From Nageia nagi (Eukaryota; Pinophyta): a stretch of 64,000 bases of DNA. The notes under the pieces are model-generated. The model saw only the letters and a list, made by a program, of their open reading frames with translations. It ran no database searches and had not been told where the DNA came from. The stretch covers positions 131,750,001 to 131,814,000 of the forward strand of contig JBITNC010000001.1 in assembly GCA_050084985.1 (NCBI GenBank), written 5' to 3'. The position numbers were made by a program, and so were the translations under genes. Of the stretch, positions 22,590 through 33,553 are shown one piece after another (the first letter of the stretch is position 1; each line of letters opens with the position of its first letter).

Positions 22590-22920
22590 TATCTATCCTT
22601 TCACATATTTTTTTTTGACTACATTGATATCAAATATTTGCATTAACATTACCCCCAAAGCAAATAATATAGCTGATATGAAGAAGTATGCTTCTTTTCT
22701 AAAATTTGTTAGAATTAAACTCAAGCTATATCTTGAAAATCCATCCATGAGAGATAATTTATCATTACTAGCTATACTATCTACCATCATATCAACATGT
22801 AACAATGTACAATCAACTCTTATCTCTTTCGTAAGCATAATAACTAGTAATCCATTAAAAATTGAAATCACATTTGCTTCCTCATCTTATTGAAACACTT
22901 CATTGACATTCATTTCCTAT
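22590..22920 (-). pseudogene. Ty3/gypsy RT remnant inside the compact element
   Basis: The minus-strand 92-codon frame (22,593-22,871) includes 'VDMMVDSIASNDKLSLMDGF' followed by 'SRYSLSLILTN' and 'VMLMQIF'. This matches the gypsy RT palm, where P-x-ID-x-LVD...LS-x-MDG-[FY]-SGYNQI is usual. The GYNQ part is eroded and no YxDD motif survives. Confidence 0.6.
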
Positions 22921-23240
22921 AAATAATTTTCATACTCACTAAGGATATAATCTACCTTCATTATTTCATTTGACTTAGACAATTCTAAATATGCCCCCAT
23001 ATGTTCTAAGATATCATCAACATTAAAGAAATCAAATTCAATTGGTATAGTATCATCAATCCATAAATCTTCATCAAACGTAATAGGTTTAGTATCATCA
23101 AACCATAAATACTCATCATTCTCATCATCATTATGCATAAAAGGATATGGAAAGTAAGTATTTGTTGTATCTTTCATAGAGGTAGAGCAAGAACCATCAT
23201 TTTCCATAATATTTTCATTTTGTTTATGGCAGAAATCCAT
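22917..23240 (-). pseudogene. Acidic reading frame near the 5' LTR of the compact element
   Basis: A 107-codon uninterrupted frame starts just inside the 5' LTR. It is strongly acidic, with a repeated D-D-T-[KI]-P-I-x-F motif ('WFDDTKPITFDEDLWIDDTI'). It runs towards the RT remnant, so it may be the residue of a gag-pol linker. I recognise no domain. Confidence 0.4.
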
Positions 23241-23305
23241 TATAGAATTCTAGCAAGATCTCATTGTTAGGGTAATATTAATTGAAATAGTCAAGTTCAC
23301 CAAAA

Positions 23306-23923
23306 TATAGACTCAAAATAATGTATAAATAATAAATTGATTCACTATTTTTTATAATATATTATTGAAGTATATAATAGAAATATGGTATCAAATGAAC
23401 ATGATAAATAAGGTACCTTCATCTGATTCATAACATGAATCATACATCAATTGCAGTATCATACCATAATAAATGGACACCACCAATAGACTAAGAGTAC
23501 ATTATTAATGATGTGAAAAATGCAGATCCATAAATAGAAATTCAAATGAGCAAGAGCAAAATGAAGGGTATAGCAAATCTATGAATAAATAGTGTTACAA
23601 AACACCTTTGTTTTTGTTAGATTAATTGATATTGTATGTTCTAATCTCTCTATCAAGATCTTTACTGATATTGATCGATATCTTTTATATTACCTTTGGT
23701 ATTATTTTATAGCAATGTTTTGATCCTCTTTGATTCTTAGGATCATTTCCTTTTACATTTTTATGGTTTCTCTTTGGATATTTGACACCTCTTACATTAT
23801 ACAATGGTCCATTACATTGATTACATTGCCTTGGGTATATTTAAACCCTTTTTACAATAAATATTCCTTGATTCTATAAAATGAATTATTTAATATAAGA
23901 AAATTCACTTTTAGATATCTACA
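23306..23923 (-). repeat. 5' LTR of the compact element
   Basis: Partner of 21,075-21,680. The inner end has lost its TG/CA dinucleotide (TATAGA for TGTAGA). Confidence 0.8.
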
Positions 23924-25271
23924 CTCTCGTACTTCTAATATGAAATGTTGAGTTCCAAATTCAGGGTTGATTTATAACTTTTGGAAGTAGATGGTATGCA
24001 TGCAAAAACCAACTAGTATTTTGATTTTTGGTTTATCATGAATCATAAATTAATGGATGGTGTGAATCCTTAATTATATATGTGTATTAATTATAATATA
24101 AATATATTATTTTTGGTAGTAGATTTAATCCATGTATTGATGAATTTTGAGTACCTCGAGATATGTAAGATTTCTTTTTGATGGTCTTTAAATAACCTAT
24201 ATTTTTATTTTCTTGGTATTGGATGATACGATTTATCACAATAACTCTTAAATAGTTTAGCTCATGTGGTATATGATGTGTTAGGTATACATGATATTTT
24301 ATGTATTATAGGCATTCTATTTGGAATTAAATGCACTACCTTATATCCTATTATAAATAAATGATTTGATCTAGCTAAGGGAAATGCATAGCGATGATTT
24401 AGAGAAAATTCATGATTTTTAAAAATTTTTAATTTTTTAATTTACTATTTTTAGGCCTATTGGCTCGAGCCTTGGTAGCCTAATTTTATCGGGTTTATTT
24501 TTTTCTTTGTTGGTTAGCAAAAATTTTATATCTTTGATGTATATTTTATATAAATTAGCAAAGTATATCCCTTGCCAAATTCAAACTTAGTCACCTATAT
24601 TTTATAAATTTTTTTATTTTGCTCAAGAAAATCACCACCCAGTACCAAATCCTCTAATGAAAAAAATGTAGATCAAAAAGATTCTCGATCCTTGATTGAT
24701 CCATTACAGATGCTCAACTTCTCCCTACAGATGTTTGACTTCTCCCTACAGACACTCGACTTCTCCCTGCAAATCCTCAACTAGTATTCATTATAGATAT
24801 GCCTAGATAAGGTGAATTTTATTCTATATTCCAATAATAATTTTTTGAAATTAATTTTATATATCTTATTATTAACATTAATATAATTTTTGGCTGGTAA
24901 AATTGCATCTAAAGTTAATTAGAAGAGAGGCCAAAATTCTGCTACAAAAAGATTTATTAACTTGTTAAATTAGTCTTAAGCATTAGTGCAATGACATCCT
25001 TCAGGTGCATAGCTAATCTATCTTCTTCATATAACATTCAAAATTATGAATTTAAAATCTCAAATTTCAATTTGATAGATTATTTATTAATGCAAAAAAA
25101 ATTGCAAATCTTGAACCTCAACAACCTAAAAATGAAAATTGATAAATTCTAGGTGCCCTACTAATCTGTGTTTTTCTTAGACTATTTTTTATCTTGAATA
25201 TTATATTCCAATTTAATAGATTAATTATCAACACAAAAAATACTACAAATCTTTAACCTTAACAACATGAA
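23924..25271. other. Intergenic DNA with a 21-bp tandem repeat at 24,706-24,782
   Basis: Three and a half units of acaga-x-x-ctc-x-acttctccct (21 bp) occur at 24,706-24,782. The rest is AT-rich. The 5' end of the hAT element must lie here, but no terminal inverted repeat could be identified. Confidence 0.5.
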
Positions 25272-27764
25272 ATGGAAGATATTTCTGATGATGAAATGTA
25301 TGAACCTCTAGTTGATTAGTACATGAATAACATTGTAGGTTCAAACTTAATCAAAATTGGGGTAGAGAATACTCTAAATAATGAATCTAGAAAGGACCCA
25401 CATACTCCATGTAGTTCATAATCTTCTAAGAGAATCAAATAAAGTAATAGAAGGTGAGCTATTAAAAGATCATTTGGGTATGAATGGTCTTCCAAATATG
25501 AATTTAGTGAACTAGTATAACCATAAAATAGTAATGATCCAATAACAGAGTGTCAATGTATTTCTTTTTCATGAAAATTAGGCAGAGAATGCAAAATGCA
25601 ACATAATAAGGACACAATTGAAAAATATTGTGAAAAAATACATATTCAAGTTAAAGATAAATACAAAAACATTAAAAAAGAGAGGAAAGAAAGGGATTTT
25701 TCAACTTGTGCACACAAAAGATATTATGATAAATGGATTGAAATAAAAAAGCATCAAATGGTCCTTGAAGAGATAAGTGGAACCATAAATTCATAGTTTG
25801 AAAAGCAACATAATACAATTTTACTTTCTAAGGCCTTGCAATTTTCTATTATATTTACAATTTTAAAAAAGGGTAAACCTATGATTGATTTTATTGATTG
25901 CAAGATCTTATTCAAACTTGTAAATGTTCAAAGTATTCCTAATGCTCATTGGTTAGATAGAAGTGATTTGGAGATGTCAAAATGTTTAGCTCCAGTAGAA
26001 ATGGTTGATCTTAGACAAAAAGTAAAAAAAAAAAAAATTATTTCACTATCACTTGATGAGGTTACTGTTGTTGATAACACTGCTTGGATATGCATGCATG
26101 TTTATATATTTGATGATCATTTGAGACAACCACACCTAATTGAACTTCACAAAATGGTAGAAAATTATAATTCTGAGAATCTTCACATTCTTGTTATCAA
26201 GAGTTTGAAAGAAGTTGCTAATATAGATAATTTTGAAATTACAATGAAGTTAATTTGTGTAGGACCTGATGGTACTATTGTAATGCAAGGGCATAGAAAT
26301 GTTCTTTATTTAAGACTTCAAATAATAGTATCCACATACTTAATTCCCATTAACTACATGCTACATAGATTAAATCTTGCTTATAATATTGTTAATGTAA
26401 ATGATGATGTTGGAGAAGTTGAAGATTTAGTTCATGAACTTTATTATTATTTTATAAATAGTTCCAAAAGATTTACAGAGTTTCAAGAGTTTGCAACACA
26501 AATTACATATGGTAGGAATATGTTAAAGGATACATGTACAAGATGGATTTCAATGTATAATCTTGCTAAAAGAGTATTCAAAGAGTATCCATCTCTTACA
26601 AGATTTATGTGCAAAAATAGAAGTAGATAGAGCTAAAGATGTGCTTTTGCATATGAGAAATTTAGAGACTTTATTTATGTTATGTGGTATTTTTCCTATG
26701 TTATATGAAATGAACCTTATGATAAAACTAGCTCAAGAAAGACATATTTATATTATTGATTTTGCTCGAATGAGAAAATAGATCTTCTTACAAATTGATA
26801 GGTTGTATGAGAGTAATTTTGCTAATCCATTCTTTGAAGACTAAAAAGTCCTTACAAGCTACAAAGATCCAAATAATTTTTTAAAATTCAATATTATAGG
26901 AGATTTGTGTATTTGTGTTCATGGAAAATAGATACCTGTGTATTATTATGAAAGATGTATGGACTACTAAGGAGAGAAACTTCATAAAGTACCTATAAAA
27001 ATGAATAAATTTTATTTAGCTATTGATAACACAAGAAAAAAATTAAGAAGCATATCACATACATTGAAAAGTGAAATTAGAGAAAAGTTTCATAAAGATG
27101 ATCTACTTGAGGTAATGGGTATAATATTTACCCATTATTCTAGGATTCTATTTCAGAATACAATTCAACCAACCAATCATTTACCAAACACATTTGTATT
27201 CTTGTTAATCATTTTTCCCAAGAGGTTGAGATTAATGGATTGAAGATAACAAGTATTTTGAATAAATTATTGTTGATTAAACAATCAAGTTTCTTTAGGA
27301 ACACCATGGTTGACCAATATGCAAAGCTGATAGACCCATCAAAAATAGGTGTAATTATACGTTTATGGAAGAAATTGTATCCTAATAGTATTTTACAAAA
27401 ATCAATGGGTGAGTACTTTCATTTATATGAACTATGTCAAATAATGATTCTGGGATCAGTGGAAGATGAGAGAGTGTTTAGCACACTATCTTTTGTGAAA
27501 AATGAACTTTGAAATAGGTTAGATAAAAACCTAGAGTACTATTTAGGATTATATGTCTCTTCTTATGATATTAATAGGTTTCCATATGACAGAGTTATGG
27601 CATACTAAAAATCATTAGCAGATAGGAGAAATTTCAATAAGACTAATGATGATGATGATCAAAATGATGAAGATAATGATATGATGGTACTTCAAAATTC
27701 AAATGCATATGGAGATACTATAGATCAACCAAATGGGAATTTATTTCAAATTCATGAAATATGA
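25272..27764 (+). pseudogene. hAT-superfamily transposase relic
   Basis: Conceptual translation from ATG 25,272 gives an interrupted transposase. The central core is in 25,836-26,630 ('SLDEVTVVDNTAW', 'CVGPDGTIVMQG', 'NYMLHRLNLAYNIVN', 'DTCTRWISMYNLAKRVFKEY'), with catalytic-type Asp residues and the HRLNLA signature of ZNF862/DUF4371-like hAT proteins. After a frameshift near 26,600, pieces continue at 26,563-26,781 and 27,001-27,243. The C-terminal dimerisation domain lies at 27,240-27,600 ('GSVEDERVFSTLSFVKNEL', then 'NRLDKNLEYYLGLY'). At least two frameshifts and several stops inactivate it. An active enzyme would excise and insert the DNA element with 8-bp duplications. Confidence 0.8.
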
Positions 27765-28000
27765 TCTAAGTTTTGTGTAGTTTTTACATTTTTCATTTAT
27801 GATTTAATTAGTATATTCATAGACTATATTTGCTTGTCCACATTGAGCTGACACTCCTTTGAGTATTATTAAATATTTTTATTTGTGAAATATCAATACC
27901 ATGTTACATATTTTTACATATGTTTTTATTTGATTTAATGCTATGCTTGTAACATATGTTTGAAAATATTTCAAATTACAAAAATTCAATGAATACCAAA

Positions 28001-28089
28001 GATGACAAGCATTTGCATTAAGAAGATGTGCTTTTGCATTAAGTAGATGAGCATCTGCAACAAGAACATGAGCATATGCGACAAGCATC
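28001..28089. repeat. 21-bp tandem repeat, about four units
   Basis: The units share g-a-x-a-t-g-x-gcat-x-tgca-x-x-aa. In the minus frame they encode a seven-residue repeat of the type AHLLNAK. The GATGNGCATNTGC core resembles the palindromic array at 31.2-32.0 kb. Confidence 0.6.
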
Positions 28090-28223
28090 TTTTTTATATG
28101 ATTGCAAACATTATAAACCATCATATAATAGATTTGATTGCAAACATTATAAAACTTCATACAATATGAAAGCATCATAAACCATCATTACATTGATAGA
28201 CAAAAAAACTATTCAATTGTAGT

Positions 28224-28272
28224 CATTTACAAACTATCCATTTACAAACTATCCATTTACAAACTATACATT
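28224..28272. repeat. 15-bp tandem repeat, three units
   Basis: catttacaaactatc is repeated three times in a row (the third ends in ata), with a decayed fourth unit after it. Confidence 0.75.
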
Positions 28273-28319
28273 TTGTTTCATTTACAAAAATAACTATTCA
28301 ACTTAAAAATACATCAAAT

Positions 28320-30988
28320 TTAATTTTCAACTTCCATAATTTCATGTGTGACTTCATGGCCTTCTCTACCTTGGAACATGACCTTTTCCTTATCCTACAC
28401 AATTGATGTGGTTATGCTTGTCCCCTATAATTCAATAGCTCTAGCCAAACTTGCAATAGCTGATTCAAGAGAGGTTAACAATAGTTTTCCTTTTATAGTT
28501 GTATCTTCAACATCAATATAAGTTTGGTTTCAAAAAACTTTTTTTAACATAAAATTTCCCAATTTAACTCATTTTCCTTGATGATTCTTTGTAATATGTT
28601 CTTGTTCTTGATAATATTCTTCTATTTATCTTTCAAAGCAATGCTCTGCTGGATGCTTTTTCAAGCCTTCTCCAGCAGTATGACATAATTATTCACTTGC
28701 TTGAGCAAATTATTTTAATTGGCATGCAAAATAAGAATACCAATGATAGTAAAATATTTTTCAAATACAAATTCAAAAATATTATAGAAAAATATAAAAT
28801 GTTAAAAAAACATACCTTTGTAATTGGTTTTGCTGCATCTACTATTTCCATTTTCCATTTTTCCAAACTCCATTGATTGAAGTATACTTGGGCTTAAGCA
28901 TTTATATTTTCTAATTTACAAAGGATAAGGTCTAAGTCATTATCTCTTGATGAGATGGTGATTTAGCTTTACCTAAAGTTGTCTGCTAAAATAAAGCATC
29001 CAACTTTTTAGGTTCATTTTGAAATAAGTATTCCCTCTTACTAAAGTTGGGAAATAGAGCTAAAATTTCTTTAAATAGAACTTTATCTCATATATCCCAC
29101 ATCCTTGCTATGAAAATATCCTTCAACATTGAATTTTAAATTTTTTTCTCCAAATTAGCTATTTTCAAAATAGTTAATTCAAAAAATATACATTGTTCCT
29201 CTCTTAAAACATGATTGCCCTCTAAAGGACCACTAATTCCTAATATAGGTGTTATTGAATGAGGAGGAGGATTACTATCGATATCAATATATGTAACTTC
29301 CACCTCTTGTATTTCTCATCTTTGAATGGCATCAAATTGATTTTATCTTAATAAATCCATACCCTATAGAAGAAAATCTTTATCTAAGGATGGTTCACAA
29401 AGGGTGTTCCTACTTGAAGTAAGGGAGATCCCACCTAGAGATAAACTTAGAATATCAAGAATAAGTGGATGATACAAGGGGGATATTCTAGTGAGTGACA
29501 ATGCACCTCCAAGGTCTAGTATTTACACTTGGTAGAAATAATACATTAAACATAATATTCTTTCCCCTTTGTTGTCCTCTCATTTATACTTGATAATGAG
29601 GGATTGTAAAATAAAAATAATAATATATGTTATAAATATTTAAAATAGCAAAATATTTGATTGCCACATGTGATATGAAGATATTAAGATACCTTCTTAT
29701 TTTGGCTAATATTATTGTGGTTATTATTTTTGCTACTATTGTTGTTGTTGTTGTTGTTGTTGTTATGGCTGCTCTTGATGTTGTGGTTGGTGTTGTACTT
29801 CTTCTCCAATATCATCCTTAGACTAAGAATGTGCAAAAGATTCTATAATGTGGAATGATGTAAAAGATTCATCTTCCTCATCCAAAACTACAATTTTTTA
29901 CCTTCTCCTCTTATTTTTCTTGATAAAAGTAGGAATGGTGCTAGTGGCCTCTGAATCTCCACAATCCTCCAGATGATGATCTTTAAGATTGACACTTCAC
30001 CATGAAGTAGTAAAGTCTACTTATTCTTGTAAATAAATAATAAGTAAAGACTCACAATTTGTATCATAATTCTAATTTGCTATAACAAATACAAAACTAA
30101 AATACTCTATAACCCATAATACCTTCATTTCTTCTTTGCTCAACATAAACTCCTTAAACTTTGGATTGTAGACTGTTGGAGTGTCTATGTCTTTTAATTT
30201 CAAATAAGCCTCATAGAAAAATGTAGCTAAATAATTTATACAAGAAACATGGTTATAAGGGGATGTTTGAAAAGATTCTTATTAAGATCAGTTCTAATTC
30301 TATTAAAAATAAAAGAAGACCAATCATATCTCATTTTATCATGAAGGGAATGGAAAATATAATGCAAGCCATAGAACGGAATGTCTGATTGCAAAATTAT
30401 TCATACCTATAAAAACTCAATAATTGCTTTTAGAGATGTGTTGGATATATAAAAAAATTTCAAACCCCTTCCTGAAGGGTTTCTACTAACTGAAAAAAAT
30501 TTGATATGTTAATATTGAAATTAAATTGAATAATAATGGAAAATAAAAAAAAGAAAGAACCATTTGAGAAATTTACTTGTCAGATATTCTAAGGGGATAT
30601 TAAAAGTTTGATCCAAAGTTTTTTTTTCTTTGTTAGATAAAAGTTGTTTAGAAGAAACAAATTCACACCTATTGTAAGGGATACCTATTAGCCATTGCAC
30701 ATTTGATGCATGAATGGATAAGGAGATGATCTACCTATCGATTTGGATAGAAATATTATACCTTTCTTGATTGTAATAAAAAATAATTTGGTCAAATAAC
30801 TCATAGTTATCCCTAAATATGCCCATGCTTGTTATTTTGAGCAAAAATAACTCCCCCACCCATGTCATATCATACTCAAATGTAAGGCAAAGCTCTGTAA
30901 AACTATTAATCAAAACATTTTTATATATAAATTACTTTGTGGTAACAACTTATTGATCATGGGAGGAGGGTTCTAAATATGATGCCAT
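28320..30988 (-). pseudogene. Intron-bearing, Gln-rich degenerate gene of unknown family
   Basis: On the minus strand, reading from ATG 30,988 ('MASYLEPSSHDQ') to TAA at 28,320, protein-like segments are separated by canonical GT-AG introns at about 30,576-30,490, 30,122-30,026, 29,692-29,589 and 28,815-28,700 (87-116 bp). Exons include 'LCLTFEYDMTWVGELFLLK', 'GIFRDNYELFDQIIFYYNQE', 'DKMRYDWSSFIFNRIR' and 'DIDTPTVYNPKFKEFMLSKE'. A basic 'IKKNKRRR' patch, a poly-Gln run from a (CAA)n tract, and a Pro/Glu-rich tail ('EVEVTYIDIDSNPPPHSITP') follow. Stops and frameshifts break it. The intron pattern argues against a simple retroelement frame. It could be a host pseudogene or a second gene of a DNA transposon. 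Confidence 0.45.
29739..29765. repeat. (TTG)n microsatellite encoding poly-Gln on the minus strand
   Basis: About nine TTG units read as CAA codons in the degenerate minus-strand gene. Confidence 0.85.
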
Positions 30989-31152
30989 TATAAAATTCTA
31001 TTTCAAAATAATGGTGAAAAATGTTGACAAGGGTTCAAGGGATAGAAGGAAGGAATACTAGATGATGAAGATCATATGCGATGAGACATAGAATAATAGA
31101 AAGAAGTTCAAACTCAAAGATTAATGAAACATAAAAATAAGGAAGGAATGGA

Positions 31153-31162
31153 CTATATATAG
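31153..31162 (-). promoter_or_regulatory. TATA box candidate for the minus-strand Gln-rich gene
   Basis: ctatatatag, which reads the same on both strands, lies about 165 bp upstream of ATG 30,988. It is plausible as the core promoter, but only from sequence and position. Confidence 0.3.
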
Positions 31163-31214
31163 CCATAAGAAACCCTAACTTGCACTCAATAGTACCACAT
31201 GGCAAGCATGCTCA

Positions 31215-31995
31215 TAGAAATGTGGCATCCACTTGCGACCTATCATTCTATGAGGATGCATGGCTTATCTTTCTGAATATATGTGTCTTCTCTTACAAAG
31301 ATGCACATATTATTCTATGAAGATATACGTCTTATATTTTTGAATACATGCGTCTTCTTTTTTATGAATATATGCATATTCTCTTTCTAAAGATGCGCAT
31401 CTTCATCTAGAGAAGATGTGCATCTTCATAAAGAGAAAATACACATCTTTAAAAAGAGAAGGTGCATATCTTTTCTTATGAAGATGTGCATATTTTCTTA
31501 GAATACGTATATATTTATAATGATAATATGCACATATTTAGAAAGAGAAGATGCATATCTTCATGAGAGAAGATGTGTGTCTTTAGAAAGAGAAGATGCA
31601 CACCTTCATGAGAGAAGATGTGCATCTTTAGAAAGAGAAGATGCACACCTTCATGAGAGAAGATATGCATATTCATAAGAGAAGATGAGCATCTTTAGGA
31701 ATAAGAAGATGCACATTATTTATGAATATGCATATATTCTATTATGAATACACATATCTTCTCTTTATCTAAATATGTCCATCTTCTTTATTTTAAAGAT
31801 CTGCATCTTCAATAGAAGAGAAGATAAGTGTTTGGTCATCTTTGTATTTGAGCATCTTCTCTTTATGAAGATGTGCATCTTCTCTTAATGAAGACACACA
31901 TCTTCTCATTTAATAAGATGCATATCTTCTCAAAAATATGCATATTTTCTCTTTTTTAAAGACATGCATCTTTTCATCTATGCATTTAAGCATCT
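31215..31995. repeat. Array of near-palindromic AAGATG-NN-CATCTT units
   Basis: For nearly 0.8 kb the sequence is built from variants of aagatgtgcatctt and aagatgcacatctt. Each is a 6-bp inverted repeat around two bases, joined by spacers such as tagaaagag and catgagag. The best-kept part (about 31,540-31,700) has a 22-23-bp period. Because each unit is self-complementary, single strands or RNA could fold into many hairpins. Confidence 0.75.
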
Positions 31996-32028
31996 GCTCA
32001 TCTTTGCAATCAAGAACCTTGTGAATGA

Positions 32029-32500
32029 TGGAATTGAAGGCTTTCATATAACCAAGGTCTCCTTGAAATTTTTTCAAAAAGAATGTGCCATTCATCCATA
32101 TAGAAAAGATAATAAATAATCACATAAAAGATAACAAATGATGTATAGTGGTTCCTCCATCTATTGGGAGTACATCCACTTTGAACCATCATTCTATTAC
32201 TTTCTTAAAAGATAACTCTCCTACAAATTCTCAAGATAAGAATTACCATGATTGATCAAGTTTTTTTTTTTTTTTAATAATAAGAGGATTACATCTCTGT
32301 TTATAAGAACTAACCCACCTTTTAACCTTCTTTTTATCCAAGGGTAAGGTTAAAGGTGTTTCTATATTTATTTCTCTTTCTATTTTTATTCCCTTAATGC
32401 TTTAAGGAATCTAAAGATACTTTAAGTATTAAATAAATTTATATTAAAGAAAAATATTACATAATAAATATTACACAATATTACATTATAGTTTCCAACA
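32029..32500 (-). repeat. 3' LTR of the LARD-like element
   Basis: It matches 36,037-36,520 and 41,597-42,088 (inverted). It alone keeps the canonical TGTTGGAAAC start; both 5' LTR copies share a different, altered start. Confidence 0.75.
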
Positions 32501-33270
32501 CCCCCCTTAATGAAAAATTGGGTAAATAGTCAAAAATATAAAGAAAGAGAAAGTAAGAGAGAGTTCTCCTCTAAAGAGATACAAGTGGAGATGAGAAATT
32601 TTTACATCTTTGAGAAAGTAATAGAATATAGATGGTTATACAATAGCTCAAATCCATTTTAACAAGTGATTCTACAATACAATCATTAACAAAAAAATAG
32701 TTTCTTTATACAAGAGTAGTCATTCAACAATATGTTGATATGAACAGCCTTCATGAGCCTACATATTTGAAGTAACTTGTAATCTTAAGAAGAACCTGCA
32801 AGCTACAAGCAGCTCAAAAACTAAGATCAACTAGATACATCATATATACATATATAAGATAGATATCATCCATAAATTGATCAAATATACCAAGCCATAA
32901 CATATGCATAATCAACAAAGTGATATTAATGCATTCTCAACCAATGATATAAAAAATATCATCAATTTTTATCAAAAATAAATTATTTTTATTTTTCTTA
33001 TTTATTTATTTTAGATCATTATTCTATATTTGTTGAAGGTATATTAAGGTGTAATCATAACATAATATTTCATAATTTGATTCTCCTGCTTGATGATAAT
33101 TTCACCAAAGAAATACTTATGTGACCATGTTAACTTAACCATGCCACAAATGATCAAAAAATAATATAAATAAATCACTAGTTTAGATTTTTAAGCCATA
33201 AATACCAATCTTGACCAAACACAGAGCCAAGATTTACAAATAATAAGCAACATACTAAATAAGTTTGATT

Positions 33271-33553
33271 TTACTAAGAGTGAGCTAATATGCCATAATA
33301 AATAAACTTGAATTTACCAAGAGTGAGTCAAGATGCCATAATAAATAAACTTGACTTTACCAAGACAGAGCTAAGATGTCACAACAAATAAATATGATTT
33401 TACCAAGAGTGAGTTAAGATGCCGCAATAAATAAATTTGACTTTACCAAGAGTGATTCAAGATGCCATAATAAATAAATTTAACTTTAGCAAGAGTGAGC
33501 TAAGATGCCACAATAAATAAACTTGACTTTACCAAGAGTGAGTCAAGATGCCA
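33271..33553. repeat. 43-bp minisatellite, seven units (left arm)
   Basis: Units begin ttaccaagagtgag and recur every 43 bp (33,271, 33,314, 33,357, 33,400, 33,443 and on). Unit variants, such as the third with tgtcacaac, occur in the same order as in the right arm. Confidence 0.85.

Larger units (their letters stand above)
21075..23923 (-). mobile_element. Compact 2.85-kb LTR retrotransposon with both LTRs
   Basis: Two direct repeats of about 610 bp (21,075-21,680 and 23,306-23,923) bound a 1.6-kb interior. The outer ends read TGTAGA and TCTACA, a 6-bp inverted terminus. Flanking 5-mers are CTCTG and CTCTC, a near-perfect target-site duplication. The purine tract AAAGAGAGGAAAAA abuts the left LTR on the minus strand, so the 5' LTR is the right-hand one. 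The interior holds only an acidic reading frame and an RT remnant, so the copy is an internally deleted gypsy element that would depend on others to move. Confidence 0.8.

Noticed and set aside
31215-31995. CRISPR-like array of regular repeats
   Set aside because: The units vary, the spacers are repeats themselves, and the context is plant retroelement DNA; it is a palindromic satellite and not CRISPR.
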